NCBI RefSeq assembly: GCF_900177535.1
Contig: NZ_FXAJ01000002.1
Coordinates: 744,001-808,000 of the forward strand
DNA: 64,000 nt
Source: Priestia filamentosa
GTDB lineage: Bacteria; Bacillota; Bacilli; Bacillales; Bacillaceae_H
Reading direction: 5' to 3'
The translations under genes and the position numbers were made by a program. A model generated the notes under the pieces. That model was not told the DNA's origin, did no database searches, and saw nothing but the letters and a program-made list of their open reading frames with translations. Each line of letters starts with the position of its first letter. The first letter of the stretch is position 1. Positions 28,395 to 35,307 of the stretch are shown here, in pieces.

Positions 28395-28410
28395 ATACCC
28401 CCGTAGGTAT
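28395..28410. promoter_or_regulatory. CstR operator within the cstR promoter
   Basis: ATACCCCCGTAGGTAT. On the minus strand it fills the space between TTGACT and TATAAT of the cstR promoter, the usual arrangement for a repressor. Its ends match the box at 27937. Confidence 0.72.
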
Positions 28411-28584
28411 AAAGTCAAGGTTAAAAATTATCTTTCTACATTAAAAGTTCATCTTAGCACGGAGGAGAAGTAACCTTAAAAGCTTTCTTCGATTAACAAA
28501 AACCTACTTTCTACGATAAGAACTATAATAATAATTGAAGCATTAAAATACATTTCATTCCAATTAAAATATAGAGAAATGTAA

Positions 28585-28619
28585 GGGTAACAGACTATTA
28601 GCCTGTTACCCTTTTTTTA
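28585..28619. terminator. Terminator hairpin
   Basis: GGGTAACAG / CCTGTTACCC followed by seven T on the plus strand. No plus-strand gene precedes it, so it may bound an unrecognised short transcript starting around 28440-28500. Confidence 0.65.
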
Positions 28620-28636
28620 TAAAGCGAATGAAAATG

Positions 28637-28681
28637 AAGCTCTTTAAAAGTTTGCATAATTAGACTTTTAAAGAGCTTTTG
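28637..28681. terminator. Second terminator, long stem
   Basis: AAGCTCTTTAAAAG and CTTTTAAAGAGCTT form a 14-bp perfect stem followed by TTGTTT. It stands between the cstR region and the GyrI-like gene. Confidence 0.65.
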
Positions 28682-28782
28682 TTTAAAAAACCTTTAGATA
28701 ACTATAAGTCTCTAATTTACGATGATAGGCAATACTAAGACAAAATTGTTTTTCTAAAAGTATAAGAATCTTAGTTTCTTAG

Positions 28783-29232
28783 TTATTTTACTGGAACACA
28801 AATTTCACAATAATCTTGTTCAACTAGTTCAATGCTATATCTTTCAAAAATGGACCTATCATCAATTTGATAGCCGCTGTTTAGCAATTCAGTAAAAATT
28901 TCATCCCATGCTTGTTGAATGTCTTCTGCTGTATGTTTCACTTTATAGATCGCATATTTCCCACCAGGTAGTTCACTTTTACTCACAGCCTCATCAATCT
29001 CGTAATTGTTTGAAATGACAAGACAAGCATCATAGCGACATTTTTCAGGAGGAGTTGTGTCGGGATGATCCTGCGCAATTCCAAGTATTATCGCCTTCTC
29101 ATGAAGTAGATTATTGTCTTTAGCCCAGTTTTTTAATTTCCCCATTGTTTGAGCATTCTGAGGACCATATGGACCAACTTGTCTTACGTATGCAATGTGA
29201 TAGTTTGGTAAATTTTCAATCTTAATCTTCAT
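28783..29232 (-). CDS. GyrI-like (SbmC/AraC effector-binding) domain protein
   Basis: A 149-residue stand-alone GyrI-like domain with YHIAYVRQVGPYG near the start, CRYDACLVI in the middle and a GGKYAIYKVKHTAEDI block, all typical of the effector-binding SHS2-duplication fold. Family members bind small hydrophobic compounds or DNA gyrase; without a DNA-binding domain this one may sequester or hydrolyse a toxic compound. A DHA2 exporter gene lies upstream in the same direction, separated by a terminator. Confidence 0.85.
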   Translation of the reverse strand: MKIKIENLPNYHIAYVRQVGPYGPQNAQTMGKLKNWAKDNNLLHEKAIILGIAQDHPDTTPPEKCRYDACLVISNNYEIDEAVSKSELPGGKYAIYKVKHTAEDIQQAWDEIFTELLNSGYQIDDRSIFERYSIELVEQDYCEICVPVK

Positions 29233-29340
29233 AAATCACTTCTCCTTTTATTGTTATTTCCTACATTGTAAAAATTATCATGTTATAAAAAAATAAACAC
29301 TTAAATTTTTAAAATTTTTATTGTATAAAAAATCAAAGAA

Positions 29341-29376
29341 CAGAAAAAGCTATCCACATTTATGGATAGCTTTTTT
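29341..29376. terminator. Terminator after the MFS gene
   Basis: AAAAAGCTATCCA / TGGATAGCTTTTTTT stem just past the stop of the exporter gene, with A and T runs on both sides. Confidence 0.85.
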
Positions 29377-29387
29377 TCTATTCTTTG

Positions 29388-30821
29388 TTAGCTCTTCTGA
29401 AGTTGTTGATCTTTCCGCTTTAGCGTTAACGCCAATACGAAAGCGAGAGCTGCAAAACCTAAAGCTGTATAATAGACGATATGCACGCCTTCTGTCATCC
29501 CTTGTACTTCAAGAAGAGATTGGTCCCCTCCCTCTGCACCTTCTATAAATCTTTGTGACCCCATTGTCATAATACTTGTATAAAGAGCTGGACCAATTGC
29601 ACCTGAAACTTGGTTAATTGTATTTGAAATCGCTGAACCATGCGCATGCAGTTCTTTTGGAACTTGATTGAGAGCGAGCGTCATGGCAGGTCCTACGCTT
29701 AGACCTACGCCAATCGTAAAGAAAGCATATAAAATCGTTGCTTCAGTGGTTGTTGTATCACTCGAAATTCTCGTAAATAAGCTTAGCATGATGATAAGAA
29801 GAATAAGACCTACAACAAGAAGAGGCTTGAAGCCTATTTTATCGAATAATCTTCCTCCAATCATGGCTGTAAAAGCAAGCGTAATTCCACCTGGCAGCAT
29901 AAGAAAGCCTGTTTGGAGTGGAGACAATGATGCTGCTGTTTGAAAATAAAGAGGTAAAATAAGCATCATAGAAAACTGAATCATCATAACGAGAAACATT
30001 AAAAGAATGCCTCTTGAGAAAATAGATGATGTAAAGGGTGTCATGCTAATCATTGGTGAGGTCATTTTTGTTTGTTTTCTCACAAAGATAGCAAGAGCAA
30101 TAATGCCAATTGCAAGTGTAATCCATACTGATGGATTCCCCCACCCAGAACCTTCACCAGCTACACTAAAGCCATAAACAACTCCGCCAAAACCTAGCGT
30201 TGAAAGCACCACAGATGGAATATGAATCTTTGGTCTTGAGGTTTCTAATACGTTTTTTAATTTAAAAGCGGCAAATAATAAAATAAGAACTGCTGCAATC
30301 AAAAGACCTAAAAAGATAATTCGCCATGAATAGTATTGAATGGCTATCCCTGAAAGGACAGGTCCAATAGCAGGAGCAAATAAGATAGCAACTTGGAAAA
30401 CACCCATTACTGTCCCTCGTTTATGTACAGGCACAAGCGTTAACATCGTACTCATCACTAAAGGTAAAACAAGACCTGTGCCCAAGGCTTGAATCATTCT
30501 TCCTATTAACAATATAGAAAAAAGCGGTGTCATAAAGGCCATCAAGGACCCTACTACATATAAGCTCATCGCTGTCATAAATAACTGTCTAAGTGTAAAT
30601 CGTTGAATTAAAAAGGCAGATACAGGGACAGATATGCCAATAATGAGCATATATCCAGTTGTGAGCCACTGAGCAGAACTTGTAGGAACGTGAAACTCTG
30701 AAATAATTTTTGGTAAAGCCACATTCATGACCGTTTCGCTAATTAAACATAAAAAGTTTCCTAGAATTAAGATGAAGAGAATAAGCTTACTTTGTCCGCT
30801 CATTTTTTCGCTGTTTGTCAT
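29388..30821 (-). CDS. DHA2-family multidrug efflux MFS transporter
   Basis: A 477-residue major facilitator protein with ~14 hydrophobic segments, the layout of the EmrB/QacA (DHA2) group. It has the family motif NVALPKIISEFHVP in the first segment and the antiporter motif C-like GPVLSGIAIQYYSWR region. It would export drugs or other amphipathic compounds in exchange for protons. It is related to LmrB-like proteins of Bacillus; the substrate is unknown. No local regulator gene is adjacent. Confidence 0.9.
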   Translation of the reverse strand: MTNSEKMSGQSKLILFILILGNFLCLISETVMNVALPKIISEFHVPTSSAQWLTTGYMLIIGISVPVSAFLIQRFTLRQLFMTAMSLYVVGSLMAFMTPLFSILLIGRMIQALGTGLVLPLVMSTMLTLVPVHKRGTVMGVFQVAILFAPAIGPVLSGIAIQYYSWRIIFLGLLIAAVLILLFAAFKLKNVLETSRPKIHIPSVVLSTLGFGGVVYGFSVAGEGSGWGNPSVWITLAIGIIALAIFVRKQTKMTSPMISMTPFTSSIFSRGILLMFLVMMIQFSMMLILPLYFQTAASLSPLQTGFLMLPGGITLAFTAMIGGRLFDKIGFKPLLVVGLILLIIMLSLFTRISSDTTTTEATILYAFFTIGVGLSVGPAMTLALNQVPKELHAHGSAISNTINQVSGAIGPALYTSIMTMGSQRFIEGAEGGDQSLLEVQGMTEGVHIVYYTALGFAALAFVLALTLKRKDQQLQKS

Positions 30822-31248
30822 TTCATTTTTCCCCCTTTAGTATTCTATTTGCTAGTTGTAAGGATATCATAATAAAATATGTATCTCTAGACATATGAAT
30901 ATTAAAAGAATGGGATGTTTTTACGTTTACGAACCAAAACCTGATCTCTCTCTACACCACTTGAAGGGAAAACAGAAGCAGGAAAAGCTGCAAGAAATAT
31001 GGGGAGGATTGAGGAGAAACGCTTAAAAGGAGAAAAGTTTGATCTACTATTCTTAACAATGCTCTCCTCTTAGAAATGGGAACAGAAAGAATACAAAAGA
31101 GCCTTTATTAACAAAGGTTCTTTTGTATTCCCCCCTCCTAAAACTCAGGGTGCTCTCTACAAAAAATGATAGGAAATACTTCATATCTCCTACACTTTCT
31201 TTTCCTCTTTTCATATATTAATTATTATAATATATAGGGAGGATCCTT
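30822..31248. other. Intergenic region with one terminator
   Basis: AT-rich and without a recognisable gene. It contains the hairpin at 31089-31130 and the ribosome site of the 52-residue gene at the right end. Confidence 0.5.
31089..31130. terminator. Bidirectional terminator
   Basis: GAATACAAAAGA and TCTTTTGTATTC enclose GCCTTT/AAAGG, giving a nearly perfect 18-bp stem. No convincing gene ends immediately before it. Confidence 0.7.
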
Positions 31249-31407
31249 ATGAGCGAATTTGAGCAGTTTCAATTGTTTCTCAACCAAACTAGGAAGCGAT
31301 ATAAATACTGTCTAAGGCGCTTTGGCTATTCTTCTTCTATTACTGAAAAAGCAGCTCAGCGGCTCGTTATCCTACTACGAGTTGAAGAGGCTTATCTTAA
31401 CAGATAA
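31249..31407 (+). CDS. 52-residue basic protein, unknown
   Basis: A short gene with a good ribosome site (GGGAGG, seven bases before the ATG). The product MSEFEQFQLFLNQTRKRYKY and onward is rich in Arg, Gln and Leu and appears fully helical. No family is recognised. A terminator follows at 31517. A chance frame is possible, but the ribosome site and isolated transcript favour a gene. Confidence 0.5.
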   Translation: MSEFEQFQLFLNQTRKRYKYCLRRFGYSSSITEKAAQRLVILLRVEEAYLNR

Positions 31408-31516
31408 GCGCTTTTTAAATGAAATGTACGGAAGTTTTTTTCACTTTTATTTGTCAGACAACCTTTATTCCACTACTTCCTCTATAGAGTTTAACATTCT
31501 GAAATAGATGAACAAG

Positions 31517-31559
31517 AAAACCACCTTTTGAAGGAGATCTCTCAAAAGGTGGTTTTTAT
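31517..31559. terminator. Bidirectional terminator
   Basis: AAAACCACCTTTTGA and TCAAAAGGTGGTTTT form a perfect 15-bp stem between the 52-residue gene and the converging thioredoxin-like gene. Confidence 0.85.
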
Positions 31560-31564
31560 TATCT

Positions 31565-32122
31565 TTACTTTCCTGTATTTAATACTGTTTCTTTAAAACT
31601 TTCATAAACATATGACCATAAAACAGACTCGTTCATATAGCGTTTTTGTAAAGATTTTATCACTTCTTTTTGCTTTTCTGGGAAAGAAGGATCTTCTTTT
31701 GGTGGAAGAGCTGAGCGCACTTCGTTGACTATTTCTTGCACTTTTGGCGCGCGTGGTCCCCATTTTCCAATTAGCTCCCCTTCGTTGTTAAGAATGAGCA
31801 CCATCGGAATGGCACGTCCTCCATTTGTGAGATGGCGGTCAATCAAATTCGTATCTTGATCACGTAAAGCAACGCGCACTTCTACATCTGCCGCTTCCGC
31901 TATTTTTCGAATCACGGGATTAATCATCATTGCGTCTCCACACCAATCTTCTGTAATAATTAAGAAATGAAGATTTTGTGTTTTTAGCTGCTCTGCAAAC
32001 TCATCTTGAGGAAGCTGAAACGCATTATATACAGAAAAGCTTTCTTCTTTTAATGTACTCATTTCCTCCATATATGTTTGAAGTGTTTTTCCTTCTTCAA
32101 AATACTGTTGTTCTGTTTTCAT
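31565..32122 (-). CDS. Thioredoxin-fold protein with WCGD site
   Basis: A 185-residue cytoplasmic protein of the thioredoxin_9-type family. FLIITEDWCGDAMMINPVI holds the single active-site Cys; the second Cys of a normal CXXC is replaced. The cis-proline loop is GGRAIPMVLIL, followed by GKWGPRAPKVQEIV. A C-terminal helical extension completes it. Probably a monothiol redox or bacillithiol-linked protein; the exact role is unknown. Confidence 0.85.
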   Translation of the reverse strand: MKTEQQYFEEGKTLQTYMEEMSTLKEESFSVYNAFQLPQDEFAEQLKTQNLHFLIITEDWCGDAMMINPVIRKIAEAADVEVRVALRDQDTNLIDRHLTNGGRAIPMVLILNNEGELIGKWGPRAPKVQEIVNEVRSALPPKEDPSFPEKQKEVIKSLQKRYMNESVLWSYVYESFKETVLNTGK

Positions 32123-32256
32123 ACTACTACCTCTTTTACTTTAATATTGATAACTATACCATACTAAATTTTTAACTTTTTCTCGACTATTATGCCCTAT
32201 TTATCTCATTTCACAGATAAAAACGTCCTCTAAATTACTTTGTTCTTATGAACTTG

Positions 32257-32287
32257 TTGCCTTAAAGTTCACTTTAAGGTCTATAAT
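32257..32287 (+). promoter_or_regulatory. AdhR-type promoter and operator
   Basis: TTGCCT, a long 19-base spacer and TATAAT, with CTTAAAG-TTCA-CTTTAAG (32261-32278) filling the spacer. This is the inverted repeat described for B. subtilis AdhR, with the overlong spacer that MerR activators correct by bending DNA. Confidence 0.88.
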
Positions 32288-32319
32288 GAAAAAGAAAAAA
32301 GGAAATCATGGAGGATACA

Positions 32320-32697
32320 ATGGGACTTTATATAAAAGAAGCAGCCAAAAAAGTCGGATTGCCAACACATACACTACGCTATTACGAACAAGAAGGACTT
32401 CTTCCTTTTTTAAAACGAGATGAAAATGGAAATCGCGTTTTTGAGGAAAGCGACTTGTCTTGGTTAGAACTGATTATCTGTTTACGAAAAACAGATATTG
32501 TTCTTTCTAAGCTGCGTGAGATTGTGGAACTAACAACAGAAGGCGATTGGACGATTCCACAGCGAAAGAAAATTCTCGAAGAGCACAAAGAGAAAATGTT
32601 TGAAAAACAAAGGCAGTTAGATCAGGCTTTTGCTAAAATTGATCATAAGCTCCACTACTATGATGAGTTAGAAGAAAACGCTAAAAATAAATTGTAA
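32320..32697 (+). CDS. adhR: MerR-family aldehyde-responsive regulator (AdhR-like)
   Basis: A 125-residue MerR-type activator. The N-terminal winged helix reads YIKEAAKKVGLPTHTLRYYEQEG and a long coiled coil follows. Cys54 (LIICLRK) matches the position of the reactive Cys52 of AdhR, the formaldehyde and methylglyoxal sensor. GGAGG precedes the ATG at 32320. Its promoter carries the AdhR operator, so it regulates itself. The target gene adhA lies opposite and is cut by the prophage. Confidence 0.88.
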   Translation: MGLYIKEAAKKVGLPTHTLRYYEQEGLLPFLKRDENGNRVFEESDLSWLELIICLRKTDIVLSKLREIVELTTEGDWTIPQRKKILEEHKEKMFEKQRQLDQAFAKIDHKLHYYDELEENAKNKL

Positions 32698-32734
32698 AAA
32701 ACGCCGTAGGCATCTAGTCTACGGCGTTTTTATG
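32697..32734. terminator. Bidirectional terminator between adhR and adhA
   Basis: AAAAACGCCGTAG / CTACGGCGTTTTT stem between the two converging genes. Confidence 0.88.
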
Positions 32735-32748
32735 ATTATATTTTGAGA

Positions 32749-33624
32749 TTATAATGTTGCCACATCAATGACAAAGCGGTAGCGGACATCACTTTTTAAA
32801 ACGCGCTCATATGCTTCATCCACTTGACTTGCATTGATGACTTCAATTTGAGGAGCAATCTTATGCTCTGCTGCAAAATTAAGCATCTCTTGTGTTTCCT
32901 TAATGCCACCAACAAGAGAACCTGCAATACTGCGACGTCCCATAATTAAAGAGAACACGCTATATTGATCAGGTTCAGCTGGAGCCCCTACATTCACAAG
33001 CGTACCATCAATCCGAAGAAGAGATAAATAAGCATCAACCTCAAGGTTTGCTGATACAGTATTTAAAATTACGTCAAAGCGTCCTGCTAATTCTTTAAAC
33101 GTCTCTTCATTGCTTGTTGCGAAATAGTGGTCGGCTCCAAAACTTAACGCTTCACTTTCTTTGTTCATAGAGCGGCTTAATACCGTTACTTCTGCTCCCA
33201 TTGCATGAGCAAATTGAATGGCTACGTGACCAAGACCACCCATACCAACGATTGCTACTTTCTTACCAGGTCCTACATTCCAATGCTTTAGAGGAGAGTA
33301 TGTTGTAATACCTGCACATAGTAGGGGGCTTGCTACGTCCATTTCTAAAGCGTCCGGAATACGAACAACGAATCCTTCTTTTACAACGATTTTTTGGCTG
33401 TAACCGCCGTATGTTTGTTCCCCATCATAGTCTAATGAATTGTACGTTTGCACAACACCTTTTGTACAATATTGCTCATCCCCAGCCAAGCAGTATTCAC
33501 ACTCTCCGCATGAGTCTACGAAACAACCAACTCCAACGCGGTCTCCTACTGCATATTTTGTTACGTTTCGGCCAACAGCTTCGACAACTCCCGCAATTTC
33601 ATGTCCAGGTACCATTGGGAACAT
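32749..33624 (-). pseudogene. adhA: Zinc alcohol dehydrogenase, 5' end removed by prophage
   Basis: 291 codons of a cinnamyl-alcohol-type zinc dehydrogenase. Present are GHEIAGVV, the structural zinc cysteines (CGECEYC...C) and the coenzyme motif GMGGLGH. Family members are ~345-350 residues and start ~55 residues earlier with the catalytic zinc ligand in a CGVCHSD-like motif, which is missing. The frame is closed by a stop right before ATGTTCCC at 33624, where phage DNA starts. Next to adhR it should be AdhA of the aldehyde stress response. It is probably inactive while the prophage is in place. Confidence 0.85.
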
Positions 33625-33665
33625 ATCTTAACCCACATTCGCAAAGTTTCGTTCCTTTTCGCAAA
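33600..33665. other. Prophage-chromosome junction (attachment site region)
   Basis: adhA coding similarity stops at about 33624. Just inside the phage, TTCGCAAA occurs twice (33638-33645 and 33658-33665), exactly 20 bp apart. The crossover core is probably within the GTACCATTGGGAACAT region. Its exact extent needs the other end of the prophage. Confidence 0.6.
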
Positions 33666-33742
33666 TTCTATAAAAACCTTTATTTAAATAGGAGAAAGAG
33701 GGAAAATCTATAATTCTATACTCGTAAGCAATCGATAAATTT

Positions 33743-33780
33743 GTGGTCATTTACGTGGTCATGTGGTCGTTTATGTGGTC
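33743..33780. repeat. Four GTGGTC repeats at the prophage end
   Basis: GTGGTC starts at 33743, 33755, 33763 and 33775, i.e. spacings of 12, 8 and 12, most copies followed by a T-rich tail. Position just inside the attachment site suggests arm-type integrase or excisionase sites. Confidence 0.6.
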
Positions 33781-33784
33781 GTTT

Positions 33785-34123
33785 TTAGTATTGAGCCAAA
33801 CTATACAGCATAGCCTTTAGTAACATAGGTAAAAGTTGAATGCAGACATAAGCAAGTGAAGTGGTCGTCATCCACTTTATACACTTACCTTTCATTCCAA
33901 CAATGAAAAGTAAACCTGCTGTCGTAAGAATAATACTAGCGATTGGCTGCGACATAACGAGCACTATATCCAGGAACGGATCTATTAAGTTATAAATTGC
34001 ATCTACCCCATGCTCTTTTGTTGTTTGGAGAGGATGCAGAATCCAATCAAAGAAAGTTAGGTTAGGGGCTACACCAAGTGTGGCCTCTTTATTTATGAAC
34101 TCTGATATACTCATAGTTTGCAT
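33785..34123 (-). CDS. Small phage membrane protein, paralogue of the next gene
   Basis: A 112-residue protein with two membrane segments (~52-77 and 86-106). Its N-terminus, QTMSISEFIN, repeats that of the 147-residue neighbour (QTMSIKEFMN), and the two-segment C-terminal half has the same layout, so the pair arose by duplication. A basic loop (KGKCIKW) lies between the segments. The function is unknown. It is the last gene before the attachment site. A ribosome site AGGAGGT precedes it, 10 nt after the neighbour's stop. Confidence 0.72.
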   Translation of the reverse strand: MQTMSISEFINKEATLGVAPNLTFFDWILHPLQTTKEHGVDAIYNLIDPFLDIVLVMSQPIASIILTTAGLLFIVGMKGKCIKWMTTTSLAYVCIQLLPMLLKAMLYSLAQY

Positions 34124-34133
34124 GATGTACCTC

Positions 34134-34577
34134 CTAAAAACCTGTTGTAACAGAAGTAAGTAATTTCATAATTAACGGAGCTAACTGTACAACAAAGTAA
34201 CCAATCGTTGCACCTTGTAAAGTATCCATTGCTCTCTCACGTCTTCCAATGATCCACATGATTCCTGCTCCTGCGATTGCAATAAAAGTGACTGGATAAG
34301 CAAGACCTTGTGCTAATTCAATCAGTGGGTTAAAAGCCTCAATGACTTTTGCTTTTACTTCCTCTTTAGTTGACATTGCTGGAACGGCTTCTGCAGCAAA
34401 TGCAATGTTGGTAAACGATTCGATTAAGAAAGGAAGTCCTATCATGCCTAGAGATAATGGCAACCACTCTTGCCCTGTCTTTACGTCCCCTCTATTCCTC
34501 TTTGGATTTGTCTCTTTTCCACCGTTCATAAATTCCTTAATGCTCATCGTTTGAGTTTTCTTAGCTGCTAAGATCAT
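34134..34577 (-). CDS. Pilin-like membrane protein (VirB2/TrbC-like layout)
   Basis: A 147-residue protein. A long signal-like hydrophobic segment at ~39-62 ends in AFAAEA, a possible cleavage site. A mature part with two membrane segments follows (~90-110 and 122-140), separated by a short basic loop GRRERAMDT. This layout (signal, two helices, charged loop) is that of conjugative pilins of the VirB2/TrbC type, though I see no sequence proof. It is encoded below a replication-relaxation protein and an FtsK-like ATPase. A holin-like role is an alternative, but a holin exists elsewhere. Confidence 0.65.
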   Translation of the reverse strand: MILAAKKTQTMSIKEFMNGGKETNPKRNRGDVKTGQEWLPLSLGMIGLPFLIESFTNIAFAAEAVPAMSTKEEVKAKVIEAFNPLIELAQGLAYPVTFIAIAGAGIMWIIGRRERAMDTLQGATIGYFVVQLAPLIMKLLTSVTTGF

Positions 34578-34581
34578 GTTG

Positions 34582-34704
34582 TTAACCTCTCTTCTTCTTA
34601 GTAGTTTTTGTGCGCTTCTTGCTTGCTTTCTTCTTTTCCTTACGCTTCTTCAACCCATAATCTAATGCCATAAACCCAACTTGAACTGCTGCCTTTTTCC
34701 ACAT
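34582..34704 (-). CDS. 40-residue Lys/Arg-rich protein
   Basis: MWKKAAVQVGFMALDYGLKK opens the protein and the second half is almost only Lys, Arg, Ser and Thr. It fits the gap between the relaxation gene and the pilin-like gene with 5-12 nt to each side. The short apolar start and polybasic tail suggest a membrane- or DNA-associated peptide. No family is recognised. Confidence 0.5.
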   Translation of the reverse strand: MWKKAAVQVGFMALDYGLKKRKEKKKASKKRTKTTKKKRG

Positions 34705-34716
34705 GATGACCACTTC

Positions 34717-35307
34717 TTAGTGAAAGTCTGATATAGTGAAAATCTGAAAATCTAAGCCTTCTAATAGCTCTGTAAGCTGTCTACGACGATATTCTGTTGT
34801 CGTTACCCATATAAGCTTAGGTGGAGTTTTAAAAACTCCTAAACTAATAAGAGCTTTATATTTATCAACCTTTGCACGGTTCTTGTTCATCTTTTGTGTG
34901 TTATCGACTTCAACCAAGTGGTAGCGACCGTCTTTCTGAAAAATAGCATCCGCAATAATTTTGACTTGCCCAGGAACTTCAAGCTTCATTTCATTCTTCC
35001 AAGAAGAAGGGCATTCATAAGCGATATACAAATCGTTTCGCATGATATAGTGGAGGGCTTGCGTGGTCTTTTTACACACCTTTTTACTACCTGTCAATTC
35101 ACGACCTTGTTTGCTTAAATAGTAAATGTTTTCTCCATCGCGGAAAGAATGGACATACTCTTCTAGATCTTTCATAACTCTTGAAGCGTTACGATCACTT
35201 CCTAAAGCGTGAAGAATTTGCAGTTGTGAACGGGATAAATAATCAAACTTCTTCAATGACAAGAGTATGTTCTCTGTTCGTTGTTTCTTTTGAATCGTCC
35301 TTTGCAT
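34717..35307 (-). CDS. Replication-relaxation family protein
   Basis: A 196-residue protein. The N-terminal winged-helix part (LLSLKKFDYLSRSQLQILHALGSDRNASRVMKDLE) is followed by a nuclease-like fold with DAIFQKDGRYHLVEVDN, a D...ExD pattern as in PD-(D/E)XK enzymes. This is the replication-relaxation (PF13814) family found on Gram-positive plasmids and phages. It overlaps the end of the FtsK-like gene by ~65 nt, so the two are coupled. I favour the ATG at 35307, with AAAGG before it, over the ATG 9 nt upstream. It may nick or process phage DNA. Confidence 0.82.
   Translation of the reverse strand: MQRTIQKKQRTENILLSLKKFDYLSRSQLQILHALGSDRNASRVMKDLEEYVHSFRDGENIYYLSKQGRELTGSKKVCKKTTQALHYIMRNDLYIAYECPSSWKNEMKLEVPGQVKIIADAIFQKDGRYHLVEVDNTQKMNKNRAKVDKYKALISLGVFKTPPKLIWVTTTEYRRRQLTELLEGLDFQIFTISDFH

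Noticed and set aside
31089-31559. Insertion-element ends
   Set aside because: The inverted repeats at 31089-31130 and 31517-31559 are each self-contained terminators, not related to one another, and no transposase lies between them.
33330-33713. Frame spanning the adhA-phage junction on the plus strand
   Set aside because: It arises only from fusing antisense adhA with phage DNA and has no start signal.
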